Source: Hymenobacter sp. ISL-91
GTDB lineage: Bacteria; Bacteroidota; Bacteroidia; Cytophagales; Hymenobacteraceae
NCBI RefSeq assembly: GCF_018613725.1
Contig: NZ_JAGGPS010000023.1
Span: forward strand, 1 to 33,062
Length of the DNA stretch: 33,062 nucleotides
Direction: 5' to 3'
Part shown: positions 13,731-21,563 of the stretch, one piece after another
Layout: every line of letters starts with the position of its first letter
Position numbering within the stretch: position 1 is the first letter of the stretch
The notes under the pieces: generated by a model
What the model was told of the DNA's origin: nothing
The model's input: the letters and a program-made list of their open reading frames with translations, nothing else
Databases searched by the model: none
Program-made: the position numbers and the translations under genes

Positions 13731-14576
13731 ATGTTCGCATTCCGTTACGCCCTCATCGCCGCCTTGGCCTTCGCCACCGCCTGTTCCACCAACGACGACC
13801 CTGCTCCGGCCGCCCCAACGCTAACCGTACACTTAGTCCTTGGCAATCCCAGCGGGGCCACTCCCGACGTCAATCAGCCCACCAACTACCTGCTCAGCAA
13901 GTCCCAGTACGCCCTCAGCTACCACCGCGACCGGGGCATTCCCACCTGGGTTAGCTGGCACCTCGACGCCACCTGGCGCGGCCCCGCTGCCCGCCAGGAC
14001 GACTTCCGGGCTGATAACACCCTGCCCGCCGGCTGGTACCAGGTCCAGTCCAGCAGCTACACGGGCTCCGGTTTCGACCGCGGCCACCAGTGTCCCAGCG
14101 CCGACCGCACCAGCACCTTGCCCGACAACTCGGCCACCTTCCTGATGAGCAACATGGTCCCCCAGGCCCCGCGCAACAACCAGCAGACCTGGGCCAACCT
14201 CGAAAACTACACCCGCACCTTCCTCAGCGCCGGCAATGAGGTCTACATCATCTGCGGCTCCTACGGAAAAGGTGGTACCGGCTCCAACGGTTTCCAGACC
14301 ACCCTCGACCAGGGCCGCGTAACCGTCCCCGCCCGCCTTTGGAAAGTGGTTGTTGTTTTGCCCACCGGCGACAAGGACGCCACCCGCGTCAGCACCAGCA
14401 CCCGCGTCATCGCCATCGACACGCCCAACGACAACGCACTCAGCACCGACTGGGGCCAGTACCGCACCAGCGTTGACGCCATCGAAGCCGCCACCGGCCT
14501 GGACCTGCTCTCGGCCGTTCCCGATGCGGTGCAGCAGGTACTGGAGGCCCGGGTGGATGACGGCGCCACTAACTGA
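13731..14576 (+). CDS. Secreted DNA/RNA non-specific endonuclease (NUC1 family) lipoprotein
   Basis: The 281-residue protein has a lipoprotein signal (hydrophobic core ALIAALAFA and lipobox ending at Cys18). The ββα-metal nuclease domain follows with the diagnostic DRGHQCPSADR (116-126, catalytic His119), then NMVPQ and NQQTWANLE carrying the metal-binding Asn and Glu. Such enzymes cut DNA and RNA without sequence preference. Placement on the envelope suggests nutrient use or cutting of incoming DNA. The gene is single, with high GC and a strong terminator 25 bp downstream. Confidence 0.9.
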   Translation: MFAFRYALIAALAFATACSTNDDPAPAAPTLTVHLVLGNPSGATPDVNQPTNYLLSKSQYALSYHRDRGIPTWVSWHLDATWRGPAARQDDFRADNTLPAGWYQVQSSSYTGSGFDRGHQCPSADRTSTLPDNSATFLMSNMVPQAPRNNQQTWANLENYTRTFLSAGNEVYIICGSYGKGGTGSNGFQTTLDQGRVTVPARLWKVVVVLPTGDKDATRVSTSTRVIAIDTPNDNALSTDWGQYRTSVDAIEAATGLDLLSAVPDAVQQVLEARVDDGATN

Positions 14577-14601
14577 TTCGTCAGTCTCTATTCACAGCTT
14601 C

Positions 14602-14641
14602 AAACGACAACGGCCACCCAATCGGGTGGCCGTTGTCGTTT
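14602..14641. terminator. Strong bidirectional terminator
   Basis: An 18-bp perfect stem (from AAACGACAACGG to CCGTTGTCGTTT) closes an AATC loop. A and T residues at the outer stem let it act for the rightward nuclease gene and for the leftward lysis operon that ends at 14655. Confidence 0.85.
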
Positions 14642-14654
14642 CGCGTCGTCGGCT

Positions 14655-14855
14655 TTATGCGCCCGGCTCCGGCGGCCTGCGCTTCCTTTCGCGCCGCACC
14701 CCCTTGAAGGGCTTACCATCTTCCTTCACATCTATAAAGCGCCCCGTTTCCGCATCACGCTTCACGTACTGCTTCGTAACCGGGTTGAAAGTCTGCGACC
14801 GTTTACGCACGGCCCCTTTGCGGGCGTTGTCGCCGGTAGGAGGGTTAGTTGCCAT
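14655..14855 (-). CDS. Small basic protein, 66 aa
   Basis: The 66-residue protein is rich in Lys and Arg, with a repeated style of 'NPVTKQYVKRD' and TGRFIDVKEDGKPFKGVRRE. I have seen this type of small protein in other Bacteroidetes and their phages, without a known function. It is the last gene of the leftward lysis run, 24 bp after the holin-like gene and 13 bp before the terminator stem. Confidence 0.6.
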   Translation of the reverse strand: MATNPPTGDNARKGAVRKRSQTFNPVTKQYVKRDAETGRFIDVKEDGKPFKGVRRERKRRPPEPGA

Positions 14856-14879
14856 TTGACGAAAAGTGTAAGTGGAACA

Positions 14880-15179
14880 TTAAAGTGAAGCCGCGTCTCC
14901 GCGCTCCACCACCCGCTGCCTGTCAGCAGCCGCGGACTCATCCTGCCCCCGCCGCAGGTCCCCGTTCGGGTCCACTGCCGCCGACGATACCGCCGCGGCC
15001 ACGCTGCCAGCCAGCAGCAGGTAGCCGCCCAGCGTCACCAGCGCCGCCGGCAACGCCACCGGCGCCGTGGCAATAATGCCGCCCACCGCCGCCAGGGCGG
15101 CCCCAATCGTGCGCACCTTCCGAAAGAACCGGGGCGTCGGCAACGTCACCCGGTCAAGTACACTCAGTTTCTGGTTCAT
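14880..15179 (-). CDS. Holin-like small membrane protein
   Basis: The Met at 15179 (MNQKLSVLDRVTLPTPRF) is chosen because the upstream part of the frame runs through repeat DNA, giving 99 residues. Two hydrophobic segments (IGAALAAVGGIIATAPVALP and AALVTLGGYLLLAGSVAAAV) are separated by a short turn. The C-terminus is hydrophilic and charged. This size and topology suit a phage holin, and the neighbours are an endolysin and another small membrane protein. No specific holin family was recognised. Confidence 0.65.
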   Translation of the reverse strand: MNQKLSVLDRVTLPTPRFFRKVRTIGAALAAVGGIIATAPVALPAALVTLGGYLLLAGSVAAAVSSAAVDPNGDLRRGQDESAAADRQRVVERGDAASL

Positions 15180-15185
15180 CGTAGT

Positions 15186-15220
15186 AGCTGTTAGTGAGTA
15201 GTTGTCAGTTGTTAGTACCG
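15186..15220. repeat. Heptameric repeat array in the lysis cassette
   Basis: Five 7-base units (AGCTGTT, AGTGAGT, AGTTGTC, AGTTGTT, AGTACCG) lie between the two small membrane protein genes. The units belong to the same family as those at 2838-2938 and 3768-3865 but with AGTT in place of AGCT. A short opposite-strand counterpart (CAACTGC, CAACTAC) follows near 15240-15254. Confidence 0.6.
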
Positions 15221-15265
15221 GTCGGGGAAGCAGCCACTGGCAACTGCCAACTACCCCCCGACAAC

Positions 15266-15712
15266 TCATTCCTTGTCCAGCCGGGCCAGAATCCGGTCCG
15301 CCCACTGGTTGCGCGAGTCCTGCTCCTTGCTGGCCTCGGTCAGTACCTTGGTGCGCTCCTCCACTAGGGCCATGGTCTTGTCGATATGGGCCAGCCGCTC
15401 GGTGAGCTTGAGCACCAGGTCGCTCATCTCCCGCCGCAGTTCGGCCCGCTGCTGCAGGCCCTCGTTGCGTACCTGCTCGGCCTGCAGCTTCATTTCCTCG
15501 CGCAGCTTGCCCTCCCGCGCCACCGCCGAAATGTGGTAGTCGTCCACCTTAACGGCCAGCGCCGCCGCCTGCTGCTCCTGCTTCTGGTAAGCCACCTTCA
15601 ACTCCTCCACCGCCCGCCAGTTCTTCACGAAGTACAGCAGCACCGCCACCGCCCCGCCCACCACCGACGTCACCACGCCCCAGTTGTCAAGTAGATTACC
15701 CACGTCCATCAC
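15266..15712 (-). CDS. Membrane-anchored coiled-coil protein of the lysis cassette
   Basis: The 148-residue protein has one N-terminal membrane segment (VVTSVVGGAVAVLLYFV, about residues 13-29) and then a long charged coiled coil (about residues 33-140) rich in Glu, Lys, Leu and Arg. It overlaps the end of the endolysin gene by 17 bp. The topology fits an i-spanin-like or holin-accessory protein. A lipoprotein o-spanin partner is not visible. Confidence 0.65.
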   Translation of the reverse strand: MMDVGNLLDNWGVVTSVVGGAVAVLLYFVKNWRAVEELKVAYQKQEQQAAALAVKVDDYHISAVAREGKLREEMKLQAEQVRNEGLQQRAELRREMSDLVLKLTERLAHIDKTMALVEERTKVLTEASKEQDSRNQWADRILARLDKE

Positions 15713-16238
15713 CTCCCTTCCACCCCGTCAGTACCTCAAAGTGCGGCCGGTCCTTAAACGAGGGCCAGTCGCCGCCCCACACCACCCGGGCATCGGCGTA
15801 CTTCATCAGCCGGGCAAACTTGCTCAGCAGCAGCCCCGACCACGACACCGACCCGTCGGCCAGCTGAAACGCCACGTCCAGCGCCGGGGTAGGAGGGCCC
15901 AGGTTATGCTTCGACTCCCCGCCCCGCTTGTAGGTCACCACCGGACCCGGCTTGCCACGCCCCTGGGTATAGAGCTCGTTCTGCCGCTCCGGACTCCGGT
16001 AGCACTCCGTAATGATGGGCCGTCCCGCCAGCCGCAGCACCGGGTCGCCCAGCCACCGGGCCAGGGCTTGCGAATAGGCCGCGGCCAGGCTCGGCACCGC
16101 CTGCTCCAGCCGGACCGCCTGCCGACGCTCCTGCGCCGCACTCAGCACTGGTACCGTCCGCTGCCGCCCGGCCACTACACCCGAAGCAGCCGGGGCTAAA
16201 AGGTGGTCTGGTGTTCCGATGTTGCTGGTGCTGGTCAT
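15696..16238 (-). CDS. Endolysin, peptidase M15 family
   Basis: The 180-residue protein carries the M15 zinc-peptidase signature. SKHNLGPPTPALDVAF (109-124) supplies His111 and Asp121, and DRPHFEVL (163-170) supplies the catalytic/metal residues around His166. Residues about 75-90 (PIITECYRSPERQNELY) match the usual R-S-x-x-x-Q-x-x-L-Y entry. Such enzymes cut peptidoglycan peptides and act as phage endolysins. The spacing in SKHNLGPPTPALD is longer than the usual S-x-H-x-x-G-x-A-x-D. It is first in the leftward lysis operon, with a TGTTACA word 14 bp upstream. Confidence 0.85.
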   Translation of the reverse strand: MTSTSNIGTPDHLLAPAASGVVAGRQRTVPVLSAAQERRQAVRLEQAVPSLAAAYSQALARWLGDPVLRLAGRPIITECYRSPERQNELYTQGRGKPGPVVTYKRGGESKHNLGPPTPALDVAFQLADGSVSWSGLLLSKFARLMKYADARVVWGGDWPSFKDRPHFEVLTGWKGGDGRG

Positions 16239-16251
16239 GGCAGTAGTGGTT

Positions 16252-16289
16252 TGTTACAATGGTTAGCTTCGATGCTAATTTACGTTACA
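16252..16289. promoter_or_regulatory. Candidate operator pair upstream of the lysis operon
   Basis: TGTTACA at 16252-16258 and CGTTACA at 16283-16289 lie 31 bp apart, three helical turns, starting 14 bp upstream of the endolysin start codon. The same word occurs at the repressor/Cro control region, so the phage repressor could hold lysis genes silent. This is inferred from word recurrence and spacing. Confidence 0.4.
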
Positions 16290-17230
16290 ATTTGCAACAT
16301 ATTCCAATGGCCCAACATTGCAGTCTGATTGAATTATTTTGGGCAACCCCTTCGGGCCGGGCTATCCGCCACTCCGCTTCGCTCCGGCCCTGCGGGCAGC
16401 CTCCCTCTGGTCGGCTTGGCTCCTATCCCTGTTGCGGCCCCCGCTGCCCCGATTCGGTTTCTACCGAGTGAAGCTCCCCAATTCCAGCCCTGACGCCAGC
16501 CCACCGCACCGCCGGCGCGCAGCCCGGCCTGCCCCCCGCAAACCCCACCCGCGCCAGGCAGCGCGCCGGCCCCACCCCAGCCAGCCGCTCCGGGCCCGGC
16601 CGCCGCGTTCATTCCCTGCTCTCCCGCCGCAACGCTACGCTATGGCCATTCGTCGCTTCGTACCTGCGCTCCTCATGCCCTCCGCTTGCTCTGCTCTGGT
16701 CATTCCGGTCATTGCCGCGTCGGCCCGCCCCTCTCCCCACCGCACCGATTCTAAAGCATCTCCGGCACCCCCGGAAACACCCCAACGCCCACCCACCGCA
16801 CCGCTGCCGGGCCGCCCGGGCCCCCAAAAAGGCCCCGCGCCACCCGTCCGCACCCCCCTGATTAGGCCGCAGGCCACAGGCAGAAAAAGCCTGCCCCCTG
16901 CCGGTAAAGTCTGCGTTCAGGCCACGCAGGCCAAATAATAAGGCCCGCTTCGCGGATAGTCTCATTGGGGAGTACCCCAAACCCCCGCCATCATGCCCCG
17001 GCTGACGCCCGGTCATCAACCTCGGGCTCCGCCACCTCCCGCTGGTCGGCCGCTACTCCCTCATAAGGCCGGCTCCGCCGGGTGTCCATTGGGGGCTGGC
17101 CGCCCCCAAACCCCGGCTGAAAAGGCATCAAGGTCTTGTTCAGTCGGCCACACCCGGTCATGCCCTGCAACGAATTGCACTTTAGGTAGTTACCCCGGCC
17201 ATTTGAATGCCCGAATTTTGCACAATCATA

Positions 17231-17237
17231 TGTTACA
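17231..17237. promoter_or_regulatory. Candidate operator before the second early operon
   Basis: TGTTACA lies in an AT-rich stretch (about 17210-17280) 120 bp before the first gene of the rightward operon. It runs directly into CTTTG, so TACACTTTG may also be part of a variant -7 element. Either reading is tentative. Confidence 0.35.
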
Positions 17238-17356
17238 CTTTGTTAGATTTATAATCATTTAGTTTGTATATTAGGGTAGTAAGTCGGGAAAGGCCCGGCT
17301 GCCCGCCCTATCCGGAGGCCTACGGCGCGGGGCACCCACGGCTAACAACTACAGCC

Positions 17357-17734
17357 ATGTTCACTGCTTTGCAACTCTCGCAGCTTGCCGCTGCCGCGTG
17401 GGCCGGCCCCGCCGCCTCGCACTTCGCCACCATCAGCCACTACCTCGCTCCGGATGGCTTCGCCCGCACCCAGTATTCCGTTTCCTACCACGTAGCCGGG
17501 CTTTGCCACCTGGGGCAGGCGCTGTGCCCCTTCGAGGCCGTAGCCGCCGCCGTGCGCACCTTCGTCGCAGTCCAGCCCCACCCCAGCCTCACGGCCGCGC
17601 TGGTGGTCGTTCACGCCGCCCGGGCCCTTCGCAAGGCGGCCGCTGCCTTCTCTGGCGCCCCGCTGCCCCGGTCCGGCTTTGCCGCCCGCGCCCGCCGCCA
17701 CCGGCCCGTCGTTTCCGGTTCGCGCCGTGCATAG
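17357..17734 (+). CDS. Unknown protein, first gene of second early operon
   Basis: The Met at 17357 (MFTALQLSQLAAAAW) is preferred to an upstream in-frame ATG at 17264 that lies in the promoter region, giving 125 residues. The protein is Ala-rich with helical character, and the C-terminus is basic (about residues 105-125). It shares no recognised domain. The stop overlaps the next gene, which shows a translationally coupled phage-type operon. Confidence 0.5.
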   Translation: MFTALQLSQLAAAAWAGPAASHFATISHYLAPDGFARTQYSVSYHVAGLCHLGQALCPFEAVAAAVRTFVAVQPHPSLTAALVVVHAARALRKAAAAFSGAPLPRSGFAARARRHRPVVSGSRRA

Positions 17735-18053
17735 CCTGCCCACTTCCGTAGCGCCCGCCCCGGTCGGGGCGGGCTGCTACTACCGGGCCGTGGCCCTGTA
17801 TGCCGTGGCCCCCGGCTGGGCCGTAGTGCGCGAGCAGCGCGAGCCGGGCGGCAGCTGCTACCAGCAAACCGCCGTGGCCCGCTACCATACCGGCGAGGCT
17901 GCCCACCAGCAGGCACAGTTCCTCAATAAGCTGGCGGCCCTGCAGGCCCGCGCCGAGGCCCTGTACGCCCGGCCGCTATTCGCCGAACCCTTCATGCAGC
18001 CGCTGCTGGCCGCCTGTGCCGCGCTGGCCGCCGCCTCAACTCTCAATCAGTAG
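17727..18053 (+). CDS. Unknown protein, probable GTG start
   Basis: The likely start is the GTG at 17727, which overlaps the previous stop by 8 bp (GTGCATAG) and gives 108 residues. A farther ATG at 17679 would overlap the previous gene by 56 bp. The core (about residues 12-60) reads CYYRAVALYAVAPGWAVVRE, then a segment with CYQQTAVARYHT, followed by Ala/Leu-rich helices. No family was recognised. Confidence 0.5.
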   Translation: MHSLPTSVAPAPVGAGCYYRAVALYAVAPGWAVVREQREPGGSCYQQTAVARYHTGEAAHQQAQFLNKLAALQARAEALYARPLFAEPFMQPLLAACAALAAASTLNQ

Positions 18054-18102
18054 CCACCGGCCCGCGCCCCCTCGGCGGCGCGGGCCATAACTCCCCACTA
18101 CT

Positions 18103-18417
18103 ATGCCTGCCACCGCTACCACTTATCAGCCCCAGCTGCTCGACCCGCACAGCGCCAGCCCGCAGCCCACCAGCCCCGCCAACGGCCGCAGCTTCCGGCT
18201 GGCCGAGCTATACCAATTGCTCGACTGCCGGACCGTCGAAGTCGTGCGCCTCTCGGACGAGCTCATCCTCATCATCGACGAGGAAGGCAAGTTCCGCAAC
18301 CCCGCCTACCTCAACCTGCTGGCTACCTACCTCTGGTACAAGTATCAGCCCGCCGCCCGCGGCCAGGATTCCATCGTCGGCCGCGCCCTGCTCTGTCACG
18401 ATAAGCAATTTAAATAG
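18103..18417 (+). CDS. DUF3846-like small protein
   Basis: The 104-residue protein has a segment (about residues 45-100) with 'VEVVRLSDELILIIDEEGKF', then NPAYLNLLATYLW and DSIVGRALLC. This order (valine-rich strand, DEEGK, 'N-x-x-A', 'D-x-I-V-G-x-A') matches the DUF3846 pattern found in phage and mobile-element proteins of unknown function. The N-terminal 30 residues are Pro/Ser-rich and probably disordered. Confidence 0.65.
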   Translation: MPATATTYQPQLLDPHSASPQPTSPANGRSFRLAELYQLLDCRTVEVVRLSDELILIIDEEGKFRNPAYLNLLATYLWYKYQPAARGQDSIVGRALLCHDKQFK

Positions 18418-18485
18418 CCCACTTACGGCGTCGGGGCCGGCCGCCAACGGGCCCCGCTTTTTCTCACCCTCTTACCCTCTGCATT

Positions 18486-19196
18486 ATGGCAACCGCCACC
18501 AAAACCTCCAAAGCCCCTGCCGTTACGTCCACCGCCGTAGCCGCCCTTACCACCACGCCGGCCCCGAGCCGTGCCTACCTGACGGCCACGCTCGACGAGG
18601 CCACCGGCGAGCTGACCGAAAACAGCCGCTTCCGGTACCTGCCCGGCCACCCCCGCCAGATTCGTTTCGATGCCAAGGCCGGCCAGTTCAACATCAACGG
18701 CCAGACCCAGCTGGGCCCCGCGCTCAGCTTCATTCCCTTGGCTTGGCGCATCTTCTCCGACGACATCCTCAACATGGGCCGCAAGCTCTGGGCCGAGCTG
18801 TTCTACGCCGATGATAAGGGCGCCGTATGCGCCGTACTCTTCCATGGCTACAGCGTCGAGAACCTGTATCGTCTCATCGAGCCGCTGTTCTACGACGAGC
18901 TCACGCTGGCCGATGTAGTGGTCCATGTGCGGGCCGTGAAGAAGGAAACGACCAAGGAGGGCAAAAAGGCCACCTACTATCTGGCCGAGTTCAGCTACGA
19001 GCCCGCCGAGCTATCCGAGGTAGTAGCCCGCCGCGACTTCGCCCAGGACTTCCCTATCTGGCGGGCTGAAACCTACACCGGCGCGGCCGACATGCGGATT
19101 CAGCACGGCTACACCGTGCCCGGCGGGGATACGTCGGCGGCAGTCAATAGCACCCCCGGCAGCCCGGAGCCCGCTGTCCTGCCTCAGGCCGCCTAG
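18486..19196 (+). CDS. Phage early protein of unknown function, next to a RecE-like nuclease
   Basis: The 236-residue protein has a low-complexity Thr/Ala-rich N-terminus (about 1-30), a folded middle (about 40-190) with strands such as FNINGQTQLGPALSFIPLAW and a helical AVLFHGYSVENLYRLIEPLF, and a Pro-rich tail. The fold and position two genes before a RecE/exonuclease VIII-type nuclease suggest a recombination partner or single-strand-binding role, but no RecT or SSB signature is clear. Confidence 0.6.
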   Translation: MATATKTSKAPAVTSTAVAALTTTPAPSRAYLTATLDEATGELTENSRFRYLPGHPRQIRFDAKAGQFNINGQTQLGPALSFIPLAWRIFSDDILNMGRKLWAELFYADDKGAVCAVLFHGYSVENLYRLIEPLFYDELTLADVVVHVRAVKKETTKEGKKATYYLAEFSYEPAELSEVVARRDFAQDFPIWRAETYTGAADMRIQHGYTVPGGDTSAAVNSTPGSPEPAVLPQAA

Positions 19197-19262
19197 TGCC
19201 CGGCCCCCGCGGTACCAGCCGTGGGGGCCATCCGGCTACCCGTTCACTTTCTCACTTCCATT

Positions 19263-19508
19263 ATGGATACCACCACCGCCCCGCCCCGGCTGCTCATCGA
19301 GCAGCCACCCCACGACGAAGCCGAGGCTGCCTTACTGGCCAGGCTCACCGAAACGCTGGCCACTGCCCAACCCCGGCCCGACCTGCGCGACCTGGCCCCC
19401 GATGTACGCCGGCTCTTCCCCGGGCCCGCCTATCTGGTCGGCTGTGGCGGCGCCCACGTCTGGCTGCATCGGGTCAGTGACTCACAGCGCCTGGCCATCA
19501 TCCGCTAA
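19263..19508 (+). CDS. Small unknown protein
   Basis: The Met at 19263 (MDTTTAPPRLLIEQPP) follows the previous stop by 66 bp and gives 81 residues. The C-terminal half (PGPAYLVGCGGAHVWLHRV) looks like a short beta-hairpin. No motif was recognised. It sits 19 bp before the RecE-like nuclease gene in the same direction. Confidence 0.5.
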   Translation: MDTTTAPPRLLIEQPPHDEAEAALLARLTETLATAQPRPDLRDLAPDVRRLFPGPAYLVGCGGAHVWLHRVSDSQRLAIIR

Positions 19509-19527
19509 CCCTATTTGACATACTGCC

Positions 19528-20184
19528 ATGTTCCATAATCTGCAAGCCCACCCCGGCCTCACCCAGGAGCAGCACCGCGCCCTGCCGGCCATCAGTAATA
19601 CCGACCTCTCCAATCTGAAAGCGCAGGTGCTGGGCCAGCTCCGCGCCCCTAACCCTCAGGCCCTGGCCTACGGCACGGCCTTCCACGCCGCCACTCTGGA
19701 GCCAGCCACCTACGCCCGCACCGCCGACCGTTGCCCATGGGGGCAGCTCGAAGCTCTGGCCCGCCAGGTACGCCGCCAACGCTACTGTCGCGACCTGCTA
19801 TATCGTGGCATCCCTGAGCTCACCCATACCGCCACGCACACCGAAACCGGCCTGTTAGTGAAAGTGCGCCCTGACCTACTCGTCCGCAGCCCCGCCGGCC
19901 GCCGCCTTACCCTGATTGACTTCAAAACTACCAGCTGCCGCGACGAGGCGCAGTTTCTGGCCACCATTGAGCAGTACGACTACGACCGCCAGGCCGCCTT
20001 CTACCTCGATGCGCTGCAGGCCGACCGCTTCCTTATTATCGGTGTGCAGAAGAAGGTCCCGCATGCGGTCTGGCTTTTCGACGCCACCGCCGCGCCCGGC
20101 TTCATTGAGCAGGGACGTAAGAAATATTCAGCATTGATGCGTCAGCGTACTCGACAGGCTACTATTGTAAGCAGCAAGTTATAA
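19528..20184 (+). CDS. Exonuclease VIII/RecE-like PD-(D/E)XK nuclease
   Basis: The 218-residue protein starts with the 'SNTDLSNLK' entry typical of RecE/DUF3799 nucleases, then AYGTAFHAATLEP with the first active-site His, then 'VKVRPDLLV' with the catalytic Asp, and LTLIDFKTT with D-x-K (about residues 131-133). QYDYDRQAAFYLD gives the QxxxY-type end of the core, followed by IIGVQKKVPHAVWLF. Such enzymes resect double-stranded DNA for phage homologous recombination. It is the last gene of the rightward operon and is convergent with the methyltransferase gene. Confidence 0.85.
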   Translation: MFHNLQAHPGLTQEQHRALPAISNTDLSNLKAQVLGQLRAPNPQALAYGTAFHAATLEPATYARTADRCPWGQLEALARQVRRQRYCRDLLYRGIPELTHTATHTETGLLVKVRPDLLVRSPAGRRLTLIDFKTTSCRDEAQFLATIEQYDYDRQAAFYLDALQADRFLIIGVQKKVPHAVWLFDATAAPGFIEQGRKKYSALMRQRTRQATIVSSKL

Positions 20185-20222
20185 TGCCCGCATTACGGAT
20201 TCAGGAGTGATATTATATTCAC

Positions 20223-21464
20223 TTAGCAAACAGCTACGGGCCTCATCGGTAGTGCTGTTGTAGCAACAACTCGCCGTTTTTGCATCGTGGCCATGGGTGT
20301 CTCAACGCCTAACCCGCAGTAGTCATGTAGTAACCGCACAACGGTTCTGGCTACTCCATTTGCCAGTGGAACAGGCACACCGTTACCAATCATCTTGAAT
20401 TTAGCACTTAGGGGAGCTCCTTCGGGCAATACGTAGCTATCTGCTACACCTTGAATTCTAAGCACCTCCCGGACCGACAACCTTTTGTTTTCCCAAGGGT
20501 GCAAATGCACCTCATTGTTACCGTAGCAGGCTGTTGGGCTGTATCTGTAACGATGCAGCTTCTTAAAAGAACGGTTGGAGACCAGACCTTCTGGCGTTGC
20601 CATTGGCTTTTTGGAAAACAGATTGAACCGGTCTTTCGCATTAGCTACAATCGCTTCCTCTGCCTCGGGCACCAGGCACTTATTCACGCACAAGTCCAGT
20701 TGTTTCTGGCAGGTGGGCGCTTCTGGAGTAGTCCCTAGCGGTTCTGAAGTAGGCCACTGATAAGCAGTACGCGCATTAGCATGCGTGTACTCCTTATGCC
20801 ATTCAGCCCACCCGGTTTTAGGCACATGTGGCAGGAAAAGACCAAGTCCAGCCACTGGAGCCTTTATTAGGTCACGCCGGATACCAATCATAAACAACCG
20901 CTCCCGGCTCTGAGGTACCCCGTAATCTAATGAGTTCAACCGGGCAAAGTCGGTCAAATAACGCTGACTTAGAAACTCCCGCATTTTATCGAACTCAGCC
21001 TTGTGCTTTTTCTGCAGCAGTCCCGCCACGTTCTCAAAAATGAAAAACGTCGGCTGCATGTGGTCAATTCGTAGGCAATAGTCGTGGCTTAGGCTGCCAC
21101 GGTCCCCTTCAATCCCCACTCGCTTGCCGGCAATGCTAAAATCTTGGCATGGAGGCCCACCTATTATTCCGAAGTATTTGGGCGTGCCTTTGGGGAATAC
21201 TTGCTTAATAAGGCCATCATCGTCGATGTCCCGCATGCTCCCGACGTGCGATATCTGAGTTAGCTTAGCGGCTGGATTCTTATGCTTACGCCAGGAAGTT
21301 ATTCCGGCTGAATAAAGTGAGGCAAAAGCAGGGTCAACCTCATTTGTCCAAACCACGGGAAAGCCGGCCTCCTCGAAACCCATATCCAGCAGGCCGCCTC
21401 CTGTGAAGAAAGACAGCAAGGGAACTTGCTGAGCAACTGTTGTTAGTTCGGGAATAGCAACCAT
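20223..21464 (-). CDS. DNA cytosine-C5 methyltransferase
   Basis: The 413-residue protein has the C5-methylase motifs in canonical order. Motif I is in LLSFFTGGGLLDMGFEEAG (about 16-34), motif IV in GGPPCQDFS with the catalytic Cys near residue 104, motif VI in FIFENVAGLL, motif VIII in QSRERLFMIGIRR, motif IX in 'RYSPTACYG...REVLRIQG' and motif X in MIGNGVPVPLANG. It would use SAM to methylate cytosine in a target set by the region between VIII and IX. It is the last gene of the leftward helicase island, 99 bp after the nuclease gene, and probably marks host DNA as self. Length is normal. Confidence 0.92.
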   Translation of the reverse strand: MVAIPELTTVAQQVPLLSFFTGGGLLDMGFEEAGFPVVWTNEVDPAFASLYSAGITSWRKHKNPAAKLTQISHVGSMRDIDDDGLIKQVFPKGTPKYFGIIGGPPCQDFSIAGKRVGIEGDRGSLSHDYCLRIDHMQPTFFIFENVAGLLQKKHKAEFDKMREFLSQRYLTDFARLNSLDYGVPQSRERLFMIGIRRDLIKAPVAGLGLFLPHVPKTGWAEWHKEYTHANARTAYQWPTSEPLGTTPEAPTCQKQLDLCVNKCLVPEAEEAIVANAKDRFNLFSKKPMATPEGLVSNRSFKKLHRYRYSPTACYGNNEVHLHPWENKRLSVREVLRIQGVADSYVLPEGAPLSAKFKMIGNGVPVPLANGVARTVVRLLHDYCGLGVETPMATMQKRRVVATTALPMRPVAVC

Positions 21465-21563
21465 GGATGGGTAGAAGTAGCGTAGCGCAGCTTTGCTACA
21501 ATGTCCTTATTAAGGTAAAAGTACGGGTGCCGACATTGATTGTAAAGCCTCGCGCCTGGTATT

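Larger units (their letters stand above)
16239..17356. other. 1.1-kb gene-free, C-rich region between divergent operons
   Basis: No convincing gene is present. The open frames here are low-complexity Pro/Ala/Arg translations without start signals. The plus strand from about 16470 to 17110 is strongly C-rich and G-poor. The two edges are AT-rich: 16256-16330 next to the lysis operon and 17210-17280 before the rightward operon. The edges hold three TGTTACA-type words. The region probably holds divergent promoters and may include a replication origin or decayed DNA; the function of the C-rich core is not evident. Confidence 0.5.

Noticed and set aside
16339..16938. 199-codon rightward open frame in the C-rich region
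   Set aside because: The translation is Pro/Arg/Ala-rich without domain structure, no ribosome-binding signal precedes it, and other frames are equally open; it is treated as non-coding.
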